This document shows positions 4,835 through 5,783 of a stretch of 5,783 bases of DNA, one piece after another; positions within the stretch are counted from its first letter, which is position 1; each line of letters begins with the position of its first letter. Both the position numbers and the translations under genes were made by a program. Under the pieces are notes generated by a model. It had not been told where the DNA came from and ran no database searches. It was given only the letters and a program-made list of their open reading frames with translations. Source of the DNA: CAYFMS01 sp964491425 (GTDB lineage: Bacteria > Patescibacteriota > Patescibacteriia > UBA9934); NCBI GenBank assembly GCA_964491425.1, contig CAZBFR010000047.1, positions 1 through 5,783 of the forward strand. The letters run 5' to 3'.

Positions 4835-5783
4835 ATCGTTCTCGTAGCGGTGGCGCTCGTTGTGACGTTTTCGCGTTTTGTGTTTGCGGAAAATGAAACC
4901 GAAGCCGAGCTATCACAGTTACAGCAGGAACTCGCAACGCGCAAAAACCAAATCGATACGATTACAAAGAAGATGGAAGGCTACCGTAAGCAAATTGCGG
5001 AACTTTCGGATAAAACGGCGAGCCTAGTAAACGATATCGCGTATATAGAAAATCAGATTGCGCTTGCGGAGCTCGATATCGAATTAACCGAGGCGGAGAT
5101 TGAAACGCAAGAACTTGAACTTGCGGTACTCGAGGAGCGTGTGCGCCAAGAGACAAATGAACTAGAGACGCAGAAAGCAATTCTTAAAGACCTGCTCTTT
5201 AATCTTTATAAGTCGAGCGACGTTGGTGCGGTTGAGATTTTGTTTGGAGCACAAACGATGAACGAGTTGTTTGACGAAGTGGAGCGAATGGAGAATCTTA
5301 ATGGATCTGTCCAAGTCGCGGTCAATCAGAGTAAAAATTTGAAAGTGGAGCTCGAGAAGAATCAACTTGAGCAGGAGCGTGCGCTCGAGGCACTCGTTCT
5401 TCTTCGTGCGGATCTCGAGGCACAGGCGAAAAATCTCGAACATCGTCTTAACGCGAAAAATGTACTCGTTTCGGAAACGCAGGCCTCCGAGGCGCAGTAC
5501 CGAATTCTTCTTAGCGAACTTCGCTCCGAACAGCAGGGGATTACCTCTCAAATCTCGTCGCTTCAAGCCGAGATTGAGGAGCGGCTACGCGCGAAAAAAG
5601 AGGATGATCCGGAGAGCTCAACCGGCCACAGTCTTCCTTCGGGAATGGTCCACCCACTTCCAGGGGCGATCCTTACCGCGACGTTTAACGATCCGACCTA
5701 TCCGTTTCGTCATTTGTTTGAACACTCGGGAATGGATCTCGCGAAGCCTTCCGGAACGCCGATTCTCGCGGCAGGGGATGGGA
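4814..5783 (+). CDS. secreted coiled-coil M23-family metallopeptidase (EnvC/CwlO/PcsB-like layout), cut by right window edge
   Basis: Probable envelope-exported peptidoglycan endopeptidase or regulator of cell-wall cleavage. The open frame gives 323 residues to the edge. Residues 1-25 are a signal peptide (basic MRIKH, hydrophobic core 6-19, likely cleavage after VFA at 23-25). Residues about 29-135 and 165-262 form two long Glu/Lys/Gln/Leu-rich coiled coils, separated by LYKSSDVGAVEILFGAQTMN (131-150), which resembles the hinge of PcsB/CwlO/EnvC coiled-coil proteins. An acidic linker (about 260-272) leads to an M23 (LytM) domain starting near 279. HSGMD (304-308) supplies the first two zinc ligands of the H-x3-D motif, and GTPILAAGDG (314-323) is the usual strand after it. 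The later H-x-H motif lies outside the window, so catalytic competence cannot be judged. The YPFRHLFEH signature resembles M23 proteins I associate with Patescibacteria. The ATG at 4814 coincides with the predicted transcription start; AAGG is only one base away, too close for a normal ribosome-binding site. Confidence 0.93.
   Translation, partial: MRIKHAFIVLVAVALVVTFSRFVFAENETEAELSQLQQELATRKNQIDTITKKMEGYRKQIAELSDKTASLVNDIAYIENQIALAELDIELTEAEIETQELELAVLEERVRQETNELETQKAILKDLLFNLYKSSDVGAVEILFGAQTMNELFDEVERMENLNGSVQVAVNQSKNLKVELEKNQLEQERALEALVLLRADLEAQAKNLEHRLNAKNVLVSETQASEAQYRILLSELRSEQQGITSQISSLQAEIEERLRAKKEDDPESSTGHSLPSGMVHPLPGAILTATFNDPTYPFRHLFEHSGMDLAKPSGTPILAAGDG

Noticed and set aside
5162..5566. 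Minus-strand open frame of 134 residues opposite the peptidase coiled coil
   Set aside because: The coiled-coil frame on the plus strand is clearly coding; repeated Glu/Leu/Lys codons produce long reverse frames.

Overview
This window looks like a chromosomal fragment of a compact bacterial genome. The genes are separated by a few bases or overlap, and there are no RNA genes, mobile elements, CRISPR arrays or obvious free-standing terminators. TAG, TGA and TAA all serve as ordinary stops, so the standard bacterial code (table 11) fits. The organism is probably a member of the Patescibacteria/Candidate Phyla Radiation. This is an inference from the M23 peptidase signature (YPFRHLFEH followed by GMDL), the tight packing and the apparent lack of Shine-Dalgarno leaders. 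It is not proven by the sequence alone.

Layout. Positions 1-2071 (minus strand) carry the first 690 codons of clpB, the Hsp100 disaggregase; its 3' end lies beyond the left edge. Positions 2072-2155 are a short divergent promoter region. For clpB this region holds a near-perfect CIRCE operator (one mismatch, 9-base spacer) with a strong sigma-70-type promoter (TTGACG, 17 bases, TATGAT) whose -10 box sits inside the CIRCE spacer. For the rightward genes it holds an extended -10 (TGTTATGAT). Rightward from 2156 runs a probable three-gene operon with overlapping ends: a small four-helix membrane protein of unknown function, a WecG/TagA/CpsF-family (GT26) glycosyltransferase, and glutamyl-tRNA synthetase (gltX). 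After a 27-base gap comes a secreted coiled-coil plus M23 metallopeptidase, EnvC/CwlO-like in layout, cut by the right edge inside its catalytic domain. It has its own TATAAT box.

How it works together. The left half is a heat-shock unit, with HrcA repression of clpB predicted. The right half mixes translation (gltX) with cell-envelope functions (membrane protein, glycosyltransferase, peptidoglycan hydrolase). The most interesting structure is regulatory. All three recognisable promoters place the predicted transcription start 0 to about 10 bases from the start codon, so leaderless or near-leaderless translation seems to be the rule for promoter-proximal genes here. Operon-internal genes start by overlap with the preceding stop. 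At the peptidase gene, a 10-bp hairpin followed by TTTT covers the AAAGG and ATG, but only in read-through RNA, not in RNA from the gene's own promoter. I see no wholly new protein system; the unassigned membrane protein is the only gene without a clear function.
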